A DNA stretch of 64,000 nt. Origin: Sporocytophaga myxococcoides. Lineage in GTDB: Bacteria > Bacteroidota > Bacteroidia > Cytophagales > Cytophagaceae. The DNA lies in contig NZ_BBLT01000003.1 in assembly GCF_000775915.1 (NCBI RefSeq), positions 186,001 through 250,000 on the forward strand, given 5' to 3'. Each line of letters begins with the position of its first letter. Position 1 is the first letter of the stretch. Below the pieces are notes generated by a model. That model made no database searches. It had not been told where the DNA came from and was given only the letters and a program-made list of their open reading frames with translations. Of the stretch, positions 17,865 through 27,184 are shown piece by piece. A program made the translations under genes and the position numbers.

Positions 17865-17897
17865 AAAATTACACGTCTGTAGAGAAAACAAAAAGTT

Positions 17898-19046
17898 ATG
17901 GCTAAAAGAGTTTTTATTTTTGACACAACACTTCGAGATGGAGAGCAGGTGCCAGGCTGCCAGTTGAATACTGAAGAGAAAATCAGGGTTGCTAAAGCAT
18001 TGGAAGAGCTTGGTGTTGATGTTATTGAGGCAGGGTTTCCGATTTCAAGCCCTGGAGATTTTAACTCCGTAGTTGAAATCAGTAAGGCGGTGAAAGAACC
18101 GATTGTCTGTGCGCTCACCAGAGCAAAGGAAATGGATATCGATAGTGCAGCTGAAGCCCTGAAATATGCCAAAAGAAAACGTATTCATACAGGTATCGGA
18201 AGCTCAGATATGCATATTCAGTATAAACTGAGAACAACTAGAGAAAAAGTTATCGAACAAGGAGTTGCCGCTGTAAAGTATGCTCGCAAATTTGTAGATG
18301 ATGTTGAGTTTTTCTGCGAAGATGCCGGACGTGCTGATGTTGTTTTCCTTGCTCAAATGGTTGAAGCTGTAATTGCCGCAGGTGCGACAGTTGTTAATAT
18401 TCCTGATACTACTGGATATACTTTGCCATGGCAATTCGGAGAGCGTATCAAGTTTCTTATGGACAATGTTAAAAATGTAGATAAAGCAATTATTTCTGCG
18501 CATTGTCACAATGATCTTGGTCTTGCTACTGCAAATGCTATTGCGGCTCTCGCAAATGGTGCAAGACAGGTAGAATGTACTATCAACGGTATTGGTGAAA
18601 GAGCAGGAAATACTTCTCTTGAAGAGGTGGCAATGATTATCAAAAGCCATCCTTCTCTTGGACTTGAAACCGGTATCAATACTAAAAAATTAGTTCCAAC
18701 CAGCGACCTTGTCTCTTCTTTAATGAGAATGCCGGTTCAGGCTAATAAAGCTATAGTTGGTAAAAATGCTTTCGCACACTCATCAGGTATCCACCAGGAT
18801 GGTTTCCTTAAACATAGAGAGAACTACGAGATCATCGACCCTTCTGATGTCGGAGCCGATGCATCTTCTATTGTGCTAACAGCAAGAAGCGGGAGAGCAG
18901 CATTAAGTCATCGTCTTACAACTATTGGTTACCAGCTTTCAAAGGAACAACTGGATCTTGTCTACAAGAAATTCCTTGATATGGCTGATCAGAGAAAGCA
19001 GATAGAAGATGCTGATTTGAAAGAATTAATGGCTCCTTACTGCTAA
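17898..19046 (+). CDS. leuA: 2-isopropylmalate synthase, catalytic domain only
   Basis: The first committed step of leucine synthesis: acetyl-CoA + 2-oxoisovalerate gives 2-isopropylmalate. It is a 382-residue TIM-barrel enzyme of the DRE family: [17 protein letters not shown] at the N-terminus, metal-binding [30 protein letters not shown], and the subdomain [13 protein letters not shown]. Typical LeuA proteins have ~500 or more residues with a C-terminal leucine-binding regulatory domain. Here the protein stops after the linker subdomain ([12 protein letters not shown]), so allosteric leucine feedback through that domain would be absent. Position at the head of leuCDB supports LeuA over citramalate or homocitrate synthase. 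Confidence 0.9.
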   Translation: MAKRVFIFDTTLRDGEQVPGCQLNTEEKIRVAKALEELGVDVIEAGFPISSPGDFNSVVEISKAVKEPIVCALTRAKEMDIDSAAEALKYAKRKRIHTGIGSSDMHIQYKLRTTREKVIEQGVAAVKYARKFVDDVEFFCEDAGRADVVFLAQMVEAVIAAGATVVNIPDTTGYTLPWQFGERIKFLMDNVKNVDKAIISAHCHNDLGLATANAIAALANGARQVECTINGIGERAGNTSLEEVAMIIKSHPSLGLETGINTKKLVPTSDLVSSLMRMPVQANKAIVGKNAFAHSSGIHQDGFLKHRENYEIIDPSDVGADASSIVLTARSGRAALSHRLTTIGYQLSKEQLDLVYKKFLDMADQRKQIEDADLKELMAPYC

Positions 19047-19109
19047 CAATCTTTTAGTTAAAGAAATCAATAAAAAGTTTAGAGTATAAAATTTTAAAAC
19101 CCTATTGCC

Positions 19110-20516
19110 TTGGCTGCTAAAACTTTATTTGACAAAGTCTGGGATGCACACGTGGTTACTGAAATAAAAGGCGGACCCAGTGTATTGTATATTGACAAAC
19201 ATCTTGTTCACGAAGTGACAAGTCCTCAGGCTTTCGCAGGTCTTGAGAAAAGAGGTATCTCTCTTTTCAGATTACAGAATACGCTTGCTACTGCCGATCA
19301 TAATGTTCCTACGAAAGATCAGCACTTGCCAATAAAAGAAGCTTTATCCAGACAGCAGGTGGAAAAGCTGACCGAAAACTGCAATAAATTCGGTGTAACG
19401 CTTTACGGCTTGGGACACCCATACCAGGGTATCGTTCACGTGATTGGTCCTGAATTGGGTGTAACCCTTCCAGGTATGACCATGGTGTGCGGTGATAGCC
19501 ATACTTCAACGCATGGAGCTTTTGGCTCAATTGCTTTCGGTATCGGAACCAGCGAAGTGGAACAGGTAATGGCAACTCAATGCCTGATGCAAAGCAAACC
19601 TAAAACCATGAAAATTGAGATCAATGGTAAATTAGGAAAAGGCGTTGTTTCAAAAGATATTATCCTTTATATCATTTCTAAAATCAGCGCTGCTGGAGGT
19701 ACCGGATACTTTGTGGAATTTGCAGGATCTGCCATCAGATCTCTTTCTATGGAGGCCAGAATGACTATCTGTAATATGAGTATCGAAATGGGTGCAAGGG
19801 GAGGAATGATTGCTCCCGATGAGACTACTTTCGAATATATCAAAGGTCGTGAGTTTGCCCCTAAAGGTGCAAAATTTGACGAAGCTGTTGCTTACTGGAA
19901 GACTTTATATTCTGATGAAGATGCAAAGTTCGATCAGGTTTTAACATATAAGGCTGAGGATATTGAGCCAATGATTACCTACGGGACAAATCCGGGTATG
20001 GGAATCAAGGTAAGTGGACATATTCCTGCTGAAACTGAAATTGACGCAGCAAGCAGACTTTCTTTTAAGAAATCCCTTGAATATATGGATTTCCAACCAG
20101 GAGCAAGTCTTATTGGAAAACAAGTAAATTATGTTTTCATCGGAAGCTGTACCAATTCTAGAATCGAAGATTTAAGATTGGTAGCTGAGTTCGTAAAAGG
20201 AAAGAAAAAGGCTGCAAATATCAATGCCTATGTAATACCAGGCTCTAAGCAGGTTGAAAAACAGGCTATAGCAGAAGGTATAGATAAAGTATTGGCAGAA
20301 GCAGGTTTTGAGCTTAGAGAGCCAGGGTGTTCTGCATGTCTTGGAATGAATGAAGATAAAGTGCCGAAAGGAGAATACTGTGTGTCGACTTCAAACAGAA
20401 ACTTTGAAGGTCGTCAGGGACCAGGCGCACGTACATTGCTTGCAAGTCCATTAACTGCGGCAGCAGTAGCGGTAAGCGGTAAAATTGTTGATGTTCGTGA
20501 CTTTAATCTAAATTAA
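19110..20516 (+). CDS. leuC: 3-isopropylmalate dehydratase large subunit
   Basis: The aconitase-family [4Fe-4S] subunit that isomerises 2- to 3-isopropylmalate with LeuD. The 468 residues match the family. The Fe-S ligands are visible in [13 protein letters not shown] and [10 protein letters not shown]; the substrate region is [20 protein letters not shown]. The start is TTG at 19110, placed directly before [15 protein letters not shown], which aligns with the usual LeuC N-terminus; no in-frame ATG lies close upstream. The leuD ATG follows the stop by 4 bases. Confidence 0.97.
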   Translation: MAAKTLFDKVWDAHVVTEIKGGPSVLYIDKHLVHEVTSPQAFAGLEKRGISLFRLQNTLATADHNVPTKDQHLPIKEALSRQQVEKLTENCNKFGVTLYGLGHPYQGIVHVIGPELGVTLPGMTMVCGDSHTSTHGAFGSIAFGIGTSEVEQVMATQCLMQSKPKTMKIEINGKLGKGVVSKDIILYIISKISAAGGTGYFVEFAGSAIRSLSMEARMTICNMSIEMGARGGMIAPDETTFEYIKGREFAPKGAKFDEAVAYWKTLYSDEDAKFDQVLTYKAEDIEPMITYGTNPGMGIKVSGHIPAETEIDAASRLSFKKSLEYMDFQPGASLIGKQVNYVFIGSCTNSRIEDLRLVAEFVKGKKKAANINAYVIPGSKQVEKQAIAEGIDKVLAEAGFELREPGCSACLGMNEDKVPKGEYCVSTSNRNFEGRQGPGARTLLASPLTAAAVAVSGKIVDVRDFNLN

Positions 20517-20520
20517 TTCC

Positions 20521-21132
20521 ATGGAAAAATTTGTAACAATCACTTCAAATATAACTCCTCTTGCCATAGAGGATATCGATACAGACCAGATCATTCCTGC
20601 AAGGTTTCTTAAAGCTACTACGAGAGAAGGTTTTGGAGACAACCTTTTCAGGGACTGGAGATATGATGAGCAGAACAATCCGAAAAAAGATTTTGTGTTA
20701 AACAATCAGGATTTTGCAGGCTCAAAAATCCTTGTAGCAGGTAAAAACTTTGGTTGCGGTTCAAGCCGAGAGCATGCAGCCTGGGCAATTACAGATGCTG
20801 GGTTTAAAGTGGTAGTATCGAGCTTTTTTGCAGATATCTTTAAAAACAATGCTTTGAACAATGGCCTTCTGCCTGTTCAGGTTTCTCAGCAGTTTTTAAA
20901 TACAGTTTTTGAAAAAGTACAAGCTGATAAAAACTTAAAACTTAATGTAGATCTTGAGAAGCAAAAGATAGAAATCGTTGGTCACAATGTTTCAGAGTCT
21001 TTTGAAATCAATGACTACAAGAAGACTTGTCTGATCAATGGATATGATGATATAGATTACCTTTTAAGTATTAAAGACAAAATCGAGGCTTACGAAAAAG
21101 GAAGTAAATATTTAAGTCTGATCTCTAAATAA
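20521..21132 (+). CDS. leuD: 3-isopropylmalate dehydratase small subunit
   Basis: The 203-residue swivel-domain partner of LeuC. Motifs are [19 protein letters not shown] near the N-terminus and [15 protein letters not shown], with the conserved Ser-Arg contacting substrate. Near translational coupling to leuC (4-base gap) fits equimolar production of the two subunits. Confidence 0.97.
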   Translation: MEKFVTITSNITPLAIEDIDTDQIIPARFLKATTREGFGDNLFRDWRYDEQNNPKKDFVLNNQDFAGSKILVAGKNFGCGSSREHAAWAITDAGFKVVVSSFFADIFKNNALNNGLLPVQVSQQFLNTVFEKVQADKNLKLNVDLEKQKIEIVGHNVSESFEINDYKKTCLINGYDDIDYLLSIKDKIEAYEKGSKYLSLISK

Positions 21133-21174
21133 TTTATACTCCAATAATTCCTATTAACGGTTAATAATTTTTAA

Positions 21175-22260
21175 ATGAAAAAGAACATTGCAGTCCTTAA
21201 AGGAGATGGTATTGGTCCGGAAGTAACGGATCAGGCTCTTAAAGCTCTTAAAGCCATCGAAGAAGTGTATGGCCACGAATTTACTTATACTGAAGCTTTA
21301 ATTGGTGCTATTGCAATTGATGTAACAGGAAATCCATTCCCTGAAGAAACATTCAAAACCTGCCAGGCTTCTGATGCAATTCTTTTCGGTGCTATCGGTC
21401 ACCCTAAATATGATAATGATCCTAACGCTCCGGTTAGGCCAGAGCAAGGTCTTCTTGCAATGAGAAAAAGCCTTGGTTTGTTCGCAAACATAAGACCGAT
21501 CAATACTTATAAAATTTTAGCAAACTCTTCTCCTCTCAGAGCTGATCTTGTTGATGGAGTGGATTTCGTTGTTTTCAGAGAGCTTACAGGTGGTATCTAT
21601 TTCGGACAAAAAGGAAGAAGCGAAGACAGAAACATTGCGTTCGACAACTGTTCTTATTCAAAGGAAGAAATAACAAGAATAAGCAAGCTTGCTTTTGAAG
21701 CTGCTCAGAAGAGAAATAAAAGAGTTACCCTCGTAGATAAAGCTAACGTGCTTGCAACTTCAAGACTTTGGAGAGAAGTTGTGAAAGAGTTTGCTAAAAA
21801 CTATCCTGATGTAACACTTGATTTCATGTTCGTAGACAATGCGGCAATGAAGATCATCCAGAATCCTAAATTCTTTGATGTAGTGCTAACAGAGAACATG
21901 TTCGGTGATATCCTCACTGATGAAGCTTCTGTTATCACGGGTTCTTTAGGGATGTTGCCATCTGCTTCTGTAGGTAGCAAAACTGCCCTTTATGAGCCGA
22001 TTCACGGATCTTATCCTGAAGCTGCAGGCAAAAATATTGCTAATCCAAATGGTGCAATACTTTCTGCTGCAATGTTGTTGGAAACTTCTTTTGGTTTAAG
22101 CGAAGAAGCTTCTTTGATCAGAAAAGCAGTTGAAGAGTGTTTGAATCAAGGTATCGTTACTTCTGATATCCAGAAAGATTCTAAGTTTACAACTACTCAG
22201 ATCGGTGACAAAGTTGCTGAATTGATCAAAACCAAAAAGAAAGAGTTGTTGGCTGTTTAA
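21175..22260 (+). CDS. leuB: 3-isopropylmalate dehydrogenase
   Basis: An NAD-dependent oxidative decarboxylase yielding 2-oxoisocaproate. The 361 residues are standard. Motifs are [17 protein letters not shown], the substrate/NAD-site [53 protein letters not shown] and [13 protein letters not shown]. It lies 42 bases downstream of leuD and 34 bases upstream of ilvD in the same operon. Confidence 0.97.
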   Translation: MKKNIAVLKGDGIGPEVTDQALKALKAIEEVYGHEFTYTEALIGAIAIDVTGNPFPEETFKTCQASDAILFGAIGHPKYDNDPNAPVRPEQGLLAMRKSLGLFANIRPINTYKILANSSPLRADLVDGVDFVVFRELTGGIYFGQKGRSEDRNIAFDNCSYSKEEITRISKLAFEAAQKRNKRVTLVDKANVLATSRLWREVVKEFAKNYPDVTLDFMFVDNAAMKIIQNPKFFDVVLTENMFGDILTDEASVITGSLGMLPSASVGSKTALYEPIHGSYPEAAGKNIANPNGAILSAAMLLETSFGLSEEASLIRKAVEECLNQGIVTSDIQKDSKFTTTQIGDKVAELIKTKKKELLAV

Positions 22261-22294
22261 ACAAAGGATAACAAAATTTATTACAGGAATTTCA

Positions 22295-23977
22295 ATGGAA
22301 AACATAAATAAAACGAGCTCAAGATTAACTCAGGATGTTACACAGCCTGCTTCTCAGGCAATGATGTATGGTGCCGGTTTTACGGAAGAAGATATGAGTA
22401 AAGCTCAGGTGGGAATTGCAAGTACAGGTTACGAAGGTAACACTTGCAATATGCACTTGAATACTCTTGCTGGGTGGGTTAAAGAAGGAGTTACCAAAGC
22501 CGGTTTAAAACCACTTCAGTTTAATACAATAGGAGTGAGTGACGGTATGTCAATGGGCACTCCCGGAATGAGATATTCCCTTATTTCAAGGGATGTTATA
22601 GCTGACAGTATCGAAGCGATTGCAGGAGCGCATTACTATGATTCATTGGTTACGATCATGGGTTGTGATAAAAACATGCCTGGAGCGTTGATCGCAATGG
22701 CTCGTTTGAACAGACCATCGCTGATGGTTTACGGTGGTACAATCAAAGCCGGAAACTGGAAAGGTGAAAAATTAAACATTGTTTCTGCATTTGAAGCATT
22801 AGGGAAAAAATTCGCAGGGACAATCTCTGAAGAGGATTTTAAAGGTGTTATTCAGAATGCTTGTCCCGGAGCAGGTGCATGTGGTGGTATGTACACTGCA
22901 AATACAATGGCTTCTGCAATTGAAGCTTTGGGTATGTCTTTGCCATACAGTTCTTCTGCACCTGCATTAAGTGATAAGAAAAAACAGGAGTGTTTTAATG
23001 CAGGTGAGGCGATTAAAAATCTTCTGATAAAAGATATTAAGCCTAAGGATATCATTACATATGAATCTATTACCAATGCAGTGAGAGTAGCAATGGTATT
23101 AGGAGGCTCAACCAATCTGATCCTTCACTTCCTGGCTATCGCAAAAGCAGCAGATGTAAAGTTTAAGCTGAAAGATTTTCAGGATCTGTCTGATAAAACT
23201 CCAATGCTTGCTGACTTTAAGCCAAGCGGTAAGTATATGATGGAAGATATGGACAACATAGGAGGTCTTCCTTCTGTCATGAAAATGATGTTGAAAGAAG
23301 GGCTTCTTCATGGTGATTGTCTGACCATTACAGGAAAGACTGTAAAAGAAAATCTGGAGAGCTATCCTGACCTTCCTAAAGATCAGAATATTATTTACCC
23401 ATTGAGCAATCCTATTAAACCTACAGGTCACTTACAGGTTCTTTACGGAAACATTGCTCCGGAAGGATCAGTGGCTAAAATTACTGGTAAAGAAGGGGAG
23501 CGTTTCGAAGGAACTGCCAAGGTTTATGATTCTGAAGAAGATATGAACCTGGGTATCGAGAAGGGTGAAGTAAAGGCCGGTAATGTTGTCGTAATCCGCT
23601 ATGTAGGCCCTAAAGGAGCTCCTGGAATGCCTGAAATGCTTAAAGGAACTTCCCTTATCATCGGACAAGGCCTAGGAAATTCAGTAGCATTAATTACAGA
23701 TGGTAGATTCTCTGGTGGAACTCATGGTTTTGTGGTTGGTCACATCACTCCTGAAGCTCAGGAAGGCGGTCCAATCGGACTTGTCAAAGATGGAGATAAA
23801 ATTATAATTGATTCTGTCAACAACACGATAGATGTTTTAGTTTCCGACGAGGAACTTCAGAAAAGAAAAAGTGCCTGGGTTAAACCAGCATATAAAGCAA
23901 ATAAAGGTCTGTTATACAAATACCTCAAAACGGTTTCTTCCGCTTCAGAGGGATGTGTGACAGATGAAATTAAATAG
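22295..23977 (+). CDS. ilvD: Dihydroxy-acid dehydratase
   Basis: Dehydrates 2,3-dihydroxyisovalerate and 2,3-dihydroxy-3-methylvalerate to the 2-oxo acids of Val/Leu and Ile synthesis; an Fe-S enzyme. The 560 residues match IlvD. Cluster and metal motifs are [34 protein letters not shown] and [12 protein letters not shown]; near the C-terminus, [19 protein letters not shown] is the family signature. It is cotranscribed with leuB and ilvB (20-base gap to ilvB). Confidence 0.97.
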   Translation: MENINKTSSRLTQDVTQPASQAMMYGAGFTEEDMSKAQVGIASTGYEGNTCNMHLNTLAGWVKEGVTKAGLKPLQFNTIGVSDGMSMGTPGMRYSLISRDVIADSIEAIAGAHYYDSLVTIMGCDKNMPGALIAMARLNRPSLMVYGGTIKAGNWKGEKLNIVSAFEALGKKFAGTISEEDFKGVIQNACPGAGACGGMYTANTMASAIEALGMSLPYSSSAPALSDKKKQECFNAGEAIKNLLIKDIKPKDIITYESITNAVRVAMVLGGSTNLILHFLAIAKAADVKFKLKDFQDLSDKTPMLADFKPSGKYMMEDMDNIGGLPSVMKMMLKEGLLHGDCLTITGKTVKENLESYPDLPKDQNIIYPLSNPIKPTGHLQVLYGNIAPEGSVAKITGKEGERFEGTAKVYDSEEDMNLGIEKGEVKAGNVVVIRYVGPKGAPGMPEMLKGTSLIIGQGLGNSVALITDGRFSGGTHGFVVGHITPEAQEGGPIGLVKDGDKIIIDSVNNTIDVLVSDEELQKRKSAWVKPAYKANKGLLYKYLKTVSSASEGCVTDEIK

Positions 23978-23997
23978 AGACAGTCAACCCGCAATTT

Positions 23998-25719
23998 ATG
24001 AAGACCAGAATTAAATTAAGAGGTGCCGAATACATTGTTAAACTTATCGAGCTTTTAGGGGCAGAAGATTTGTTTGCATACCCTGGCGGAGCGATACTGC
24101 CAATATATGATGCTTTAGCGTTCAGCAGATTAAATAGCGTGCTTGTTCGTCACGAACAGGGAGCATCTTTTGCTGCTAACGGTTATGCGAGAGTGGCAGG
24201 CAAGCCTGGATTTTGCCTTGCAACTTCCGGTCCAGGAGCAACAAACCTTGTTACTGGTATTGCTGACGCATACGCCGATTCAGTTCCAATGATTGCGATT
24301 ACCGGACAAGTTGCTCTTCATCTTGTTGGAACGGATGCATTTCAGGAAACTGATATAACTGGAATTTGCATTCCTATTACTAAAAAGACGTATCTTATTA
24401 CCAAACTTGAGGATGCGGCTTCTATTTTTCAGGAAGCTTACAGAGTAAGTATCGAGGGGCGCCCTGGTCCTGTACTTATAGACATTCCAAGAAGTGTACA
24501 GGGAAATTACATAGATCTTGATGAAGACTGGGAGCAACATTTTGAAAAGCCTCAGCCTCCTAAAAAATGTTTGGTGACGAATGAAGATATTCATAAGGCA
24601 ACTACATTAATCAAAAATGCAAAGAAACCTCTTGTAATTGCTGGTCATGGTGTGTTGTTGGCAAAATCCTGGAATGAACTAAGAGAGTTTGTTCATCGAG
24701 AAAATATTCCTGTGATCTCTACAATCCTTGGTACCGGAGCGATGGAGTATAATGATCCCTTGTTTTTCCAATGGCTTGGGATGCACGGAATGAAATATGC
24801 TAATCTTGCGGTTCAGGAATCAGATTTGATCATTGCTTTAGGAATTCGTTTTGATGACCGAATTACAGGTACTCTTGCAACTTTTGCTCCTAAAGCAAAA
24901 ATTATTCACTGCGATATCGATAAAAGCGAGCATGGCAAAAATGTAAAAACTGATGTTTTCCTTCATGGAGATCTGAAACTGGTTTTACCGCAGCTGCCAG
25001 ATACAAGAGATTCTGAAAATTGCAAAGCACGTGCCGAATGGCTGATGAATCTTAATGAATCAAGGGAAGAGTTCCCTATTCTACTGCCTGATTACACTGA
25101 TTTCAATGAAGTAACAGCTATAAAGGTGCTGGAAGATATGTTGGCTCCTGATGCAATTGTAACAACGGATGTTGGTCAGCACCAAATGTGGGCTGCTCAG
25201 TATATTGTAAGAATGCAGCCAAACCACTTCCTTACTTCAGGTGGTTTAGGTTCGATGGGTTTTGGGTTGCCAGCAGCAATGGGTGCTCAGGCTGCAGCTC
25301 CTGACAAAGATGTTTGGTGTATCACCGGTGATGGTTCATTCCAGATGAATATTCAGGAATTAATGACTTGTGTACAGGAGAAGTGGCCAATAAAAATATT
25401 GCTGCTCGATAATTCATATCTCGGAATGGTTCGTCAATGGCAGGAACAGTTCTATGCAAAGAACTATTCTGGTGTTGAACTTCAGAATCCTGACTTTGTA
25501 TTACTGGCAAAAGCATTTGGCATGGACGCTGTAAGTGTTGAATCTGTTGACCAGCTAAAAGCGGCAGTAAACAAAGCACATAATCAGGATAAGCCGTTCT
25601 TAATCCATGCAAAGGTTAAGAAAGAAGAGAATGTGCTCCCAATGGTTGCTCCAGGTACAAGCTTATCCGATACAATTTATTATCCGGTTCACCCAGTGAA
25701 AGAAAAGATAACAAAATAA
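23998..25719 (+). CDS. ilvB: Acetolactate synthase large (catalytic) subunit
   Basis: A thiamine-diphosphate enzyme making 2-acetolactate or 2-aceto-2-hydroxybutyrate. The 573 residues match the biosynthetic large subunit. Motifs are the catalytic Glu region VRHEQGASFAANGYARVAG, TSGPGATNLVTGIADAYADS, GIRFDDRITG, and the ThDP/Mg motif TGDGSFQMNIQELMTC...LLLDNSYLGMVRQWQE. It is the last gene of the operon, followed 17 bases later by a terminator. The regulatory subunit gene ilvN and the reductoisomerase gene ilvC do not follow and are absent from the window. Confidence 0.95.
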   Translation: MKTRIKLRGAEYIVKLIELLGAEDLFAYPGGAILPIYDALAFSRLNSVLVRHEQGASFAANGYARVAGKPGFCLATSGPGATNLVTGIADAYADSVPMIAITGQVALHLVGTDAFQETDITGICIPITKKTYLITKLEDAASIFQEAYRVSIEGRPGPVLIDIPRSVQGNYIDLDEDWEQHFEKPQPPKKCLVTNEDIHKATTLIKNAKKPLVIAGHGVLLAKSWNELREFVHRENIPVISTILGTGAMEYNDPLFFQWLGMHGMKYANLAVQESDLIIALGIRFDDRITGTLATFAPKAKIIHCDIDKSEHGKNVKTDVFLHGDLKLVLPQLPDTRDSENCKARAEWLMNLNESREEFPILLPDYTDFNEVTAIKVLEDMLAPDAIVTTDVGQHQMWAAQYIVRMQPNHFLTSGGLGSMGFGLPAAMGAQAAAPDKDVWCITGDGSFQMNIQELMTCVQEKWPIKILLLDNSYLGMVRQWQEQFYAKNYSGVELQNPDFVLLAKAFGMDAVSVESVDQLKAAVNKAHNQDKPFLIHAKVKKEENVLPMVAPGTSLSDTIYYPVHPVKEKITK

Positions 25720-25736
25720 TATATTTTCAATAAAGT

Positions 25737-25764
25737 AAAAACCGGATTATTTCCGGTTTTTTTG
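25737..25764 (+). terminator. Terminator of the leu/ilv operon
   Basis: AAAACCGGA paired with TCCGGTTTT over a short TTAT-type loop, ending in seven Ts; it starts 17 bases after the ilvB stop. Confidence 0.9.
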
Positions 25765-25798
25765 TTTAGGGGTAAGCTTGAAATTGTCTATCAACAGT

Positions 25799-26467
25799 AT
25801 GAGAAATAAAACATTATTGTTTTTGGCTGTACTTATTGCTCTCTCTATTTTTAGTTATGTTTCAACAGCAAGAGAAGAGGTTTATAATAGTTTTGATAAA
25901 AAGATACAAAAGGGACAATTTTTAGAAGGAGACATCATTTTTCAAAACCTGGATTCTGATCAATGCAGGGCAGCGAAGCTTGCTACACGTTCAAAATTCA
26001 GTCATGTTGGAATTATTACTCTGGAAAAAGGGAAGGAATTCGTATTGGAAGCTGTTGAGCCTGTTTGTATGACTCCGCTTGATGAATGGATTAAAAGAGG
26101 TAATAACGGTTTTTATACTGTCATGAGGTTGAAAGATCGTGATAAATACCTGATTGCTACAAATGTTTCTACAGCAAAGAAGTTTGCAAAAGAGATGCTT
26201 GGAAAGCACTGTGACATTTTTTTTAACTGGTCTGACGACCAGTTATATTGTTCTGAACTTGTCTGGAAGATATACCAAAGGGCTTTTAAATTGCAACTCT
26301 GTCCGTTGAAGAAGATGAAGGATTTTGATCTTAGTTCGCCAGAAGTAAGAGCAGTATTGGAAATGAGGTATGGAAAAAATCCTCCACTAGATGAGCTGGT
26401 GGTTGCACCTTCAGATCTTGCAGAGTCTAAATTATTGTATGTCGTTGAGAAAAATAACCTGAAATAA
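25799..26467 (+). CDS. YiiX/YebB-like NlpC/P60-superfamily cysteine hydrolase
   Basis: About 222 residues from the ATG at 25799 (a TTG at 25778 in frame would add seven). The N-terminus is a membrane anchor or signal peptide (LLFLAVLIALSIFSYVSTA). The domain shows a permuted papain-like order as in YiiX: FLEGDIIFQNLDS, then the catalytic His in RSKFSHVGIIT, and the nucleophile Cys late in LYCSELVWKIYQRA. Members are predicted to cleave peptide, amide or lipid-linked acyl bonds in the envelope; the substrate is not known. It begins just after the leu/ilv terminator and is likely its own unit. Confidence 0.87.
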   Translation: MRNKTLLFLAVLIALSIFSYVSTAREEVYNSFDKKIQKGQFLEGDIIFQNLDSDQCRAAKLATRSKFSHVGIITLEKGKEFVLEAVEPVCMTPLDEWIKRGNNGFYTVMRLKDRDKYLIATNVSTAKKFAKEMLGKHCDIFFNWSDDQLYCSELVWKIYQRAFKLQLCPLKKMKDFDLSSPEVRAVLEMRYGKNPPLDELVVAPSDLAESKLLYVVEKNNLK

Positions 26468-26499
26468 ACAATAAATAAAATTTTACAGTTCTTTTAATG

Positions 26500-26563
26500 A
26501 AGACTGACTGAAAGCTTATAGATTCAATGAGAGAGAGGGAGCTGATTTTTTTCAGTCAGTCTT
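26500..26563. terminator. Long hairpin between convergent genes
   Basis: A 14-bp perfect inverted repeat (26500-26513 with 26550-26563, AAGACTGACTGAAA/TTTCAGTCAGTCTT) with a 36-base loop. It lies between the convergent YiiX-like and DUF2267 genes and probably terminates one or both. Confidence 0.65.
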
Positions 26564-26588
26564 TTCAAGCTATTTTGCTTTAAGAAAT

Positions 26589-27038
26589 TTATGTTTTGAT
26601 TTTAATCTGTACCAGATCCTTCAGTGGCTGTGGCAGTTCTGCCGCAATATCTTCGAATTCTCCCTCAGAAATATATTTGCCAAGGCTGTCTAGAACTGTT
26701 CTAACTATTTCTTCCGTAGAAATATCCCAATCAAACCGACTTTCTCCATAAGCTCTTTGTTCTTCCTCAACAGCTCTTGTAAAATCTTCAATGTTTTTAT
26801 GTCTTCTCGGTTTTTCCCTGTATTTCCAATTTTCTACATAAACAGCTTTTAAAAACATTGGCAATTGAGAAAGTACATTAAGTGATTCCGGAATTGTGAT
26901 ACTGTCTCTTAACGTATGTAAAACAGCTCTGACTATTATACAAGCCTGTTTTCTTCTGTCCGGATAGTTGAACCGCATACAGAGTTCTTTTATAAAAGCG
27001 TTTCCGTCAGAAGCGAATTTATCAAAATGAATAGACAT
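26589..27038 (-). CDS. DUF2267 domain protein
   Basis: A 149-residue soluble, mostly helical protein: FIKELCMRFNYPDRRKQACIIVRAVLHTLRDSI in the first half, VLSQLPMFLKAVYVENW in the middle, and GKYISEGEFEDIAAELPQPLKDLV at the end. The duplicated helical repeat with LP(x)FLK / LPxPLKDL motifs is characteristic of DUF2267. Biochemical function is unknown. Divergent from glpD, with ~145 bases between the starts. Confidence 0.88.
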   Translation of the reverse strand: MSIHFDKFASDGNAFIKELCMRFNYPDRRKQACIIVRAVLHTLRDSITIPESLNVLSQLPMFLKAVYVENWKYREKPRRHKNIEDFTRAVEEEQRAYGESRFDWDISTEEIVRTVLDSLGKYISEGEFEDIAAELPQPLKDLVQIKIKT

Positions 27039-27184
27039 ATTACCTCCCCTTTATTTGAAAACAGCGTAGGAATATATTCGTTCCCTTGATATCGATTGTC
27101 TGAAGAATAACTTAATGGTTCAAATCCCGTTGAAAAATTAGTTTTTAACGAATTATATTAAGCCGGCAAAGGAGTATATGCTTT

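Noticed and set aside
17789-18172. Minus-strand ORF across the leuA leader and start
   Set aside because: It overlaps the leuA start and the terminator; its sequence is a composition-driven shadow of leuA.
27115-27135. GGTTCAAATCCC resembles the T-arm of a tRNA
   Set aside because: The flanking bases do not form a 5-bp T stem (only about two pairs), and no acceptor or anticodon arms are found upstream.
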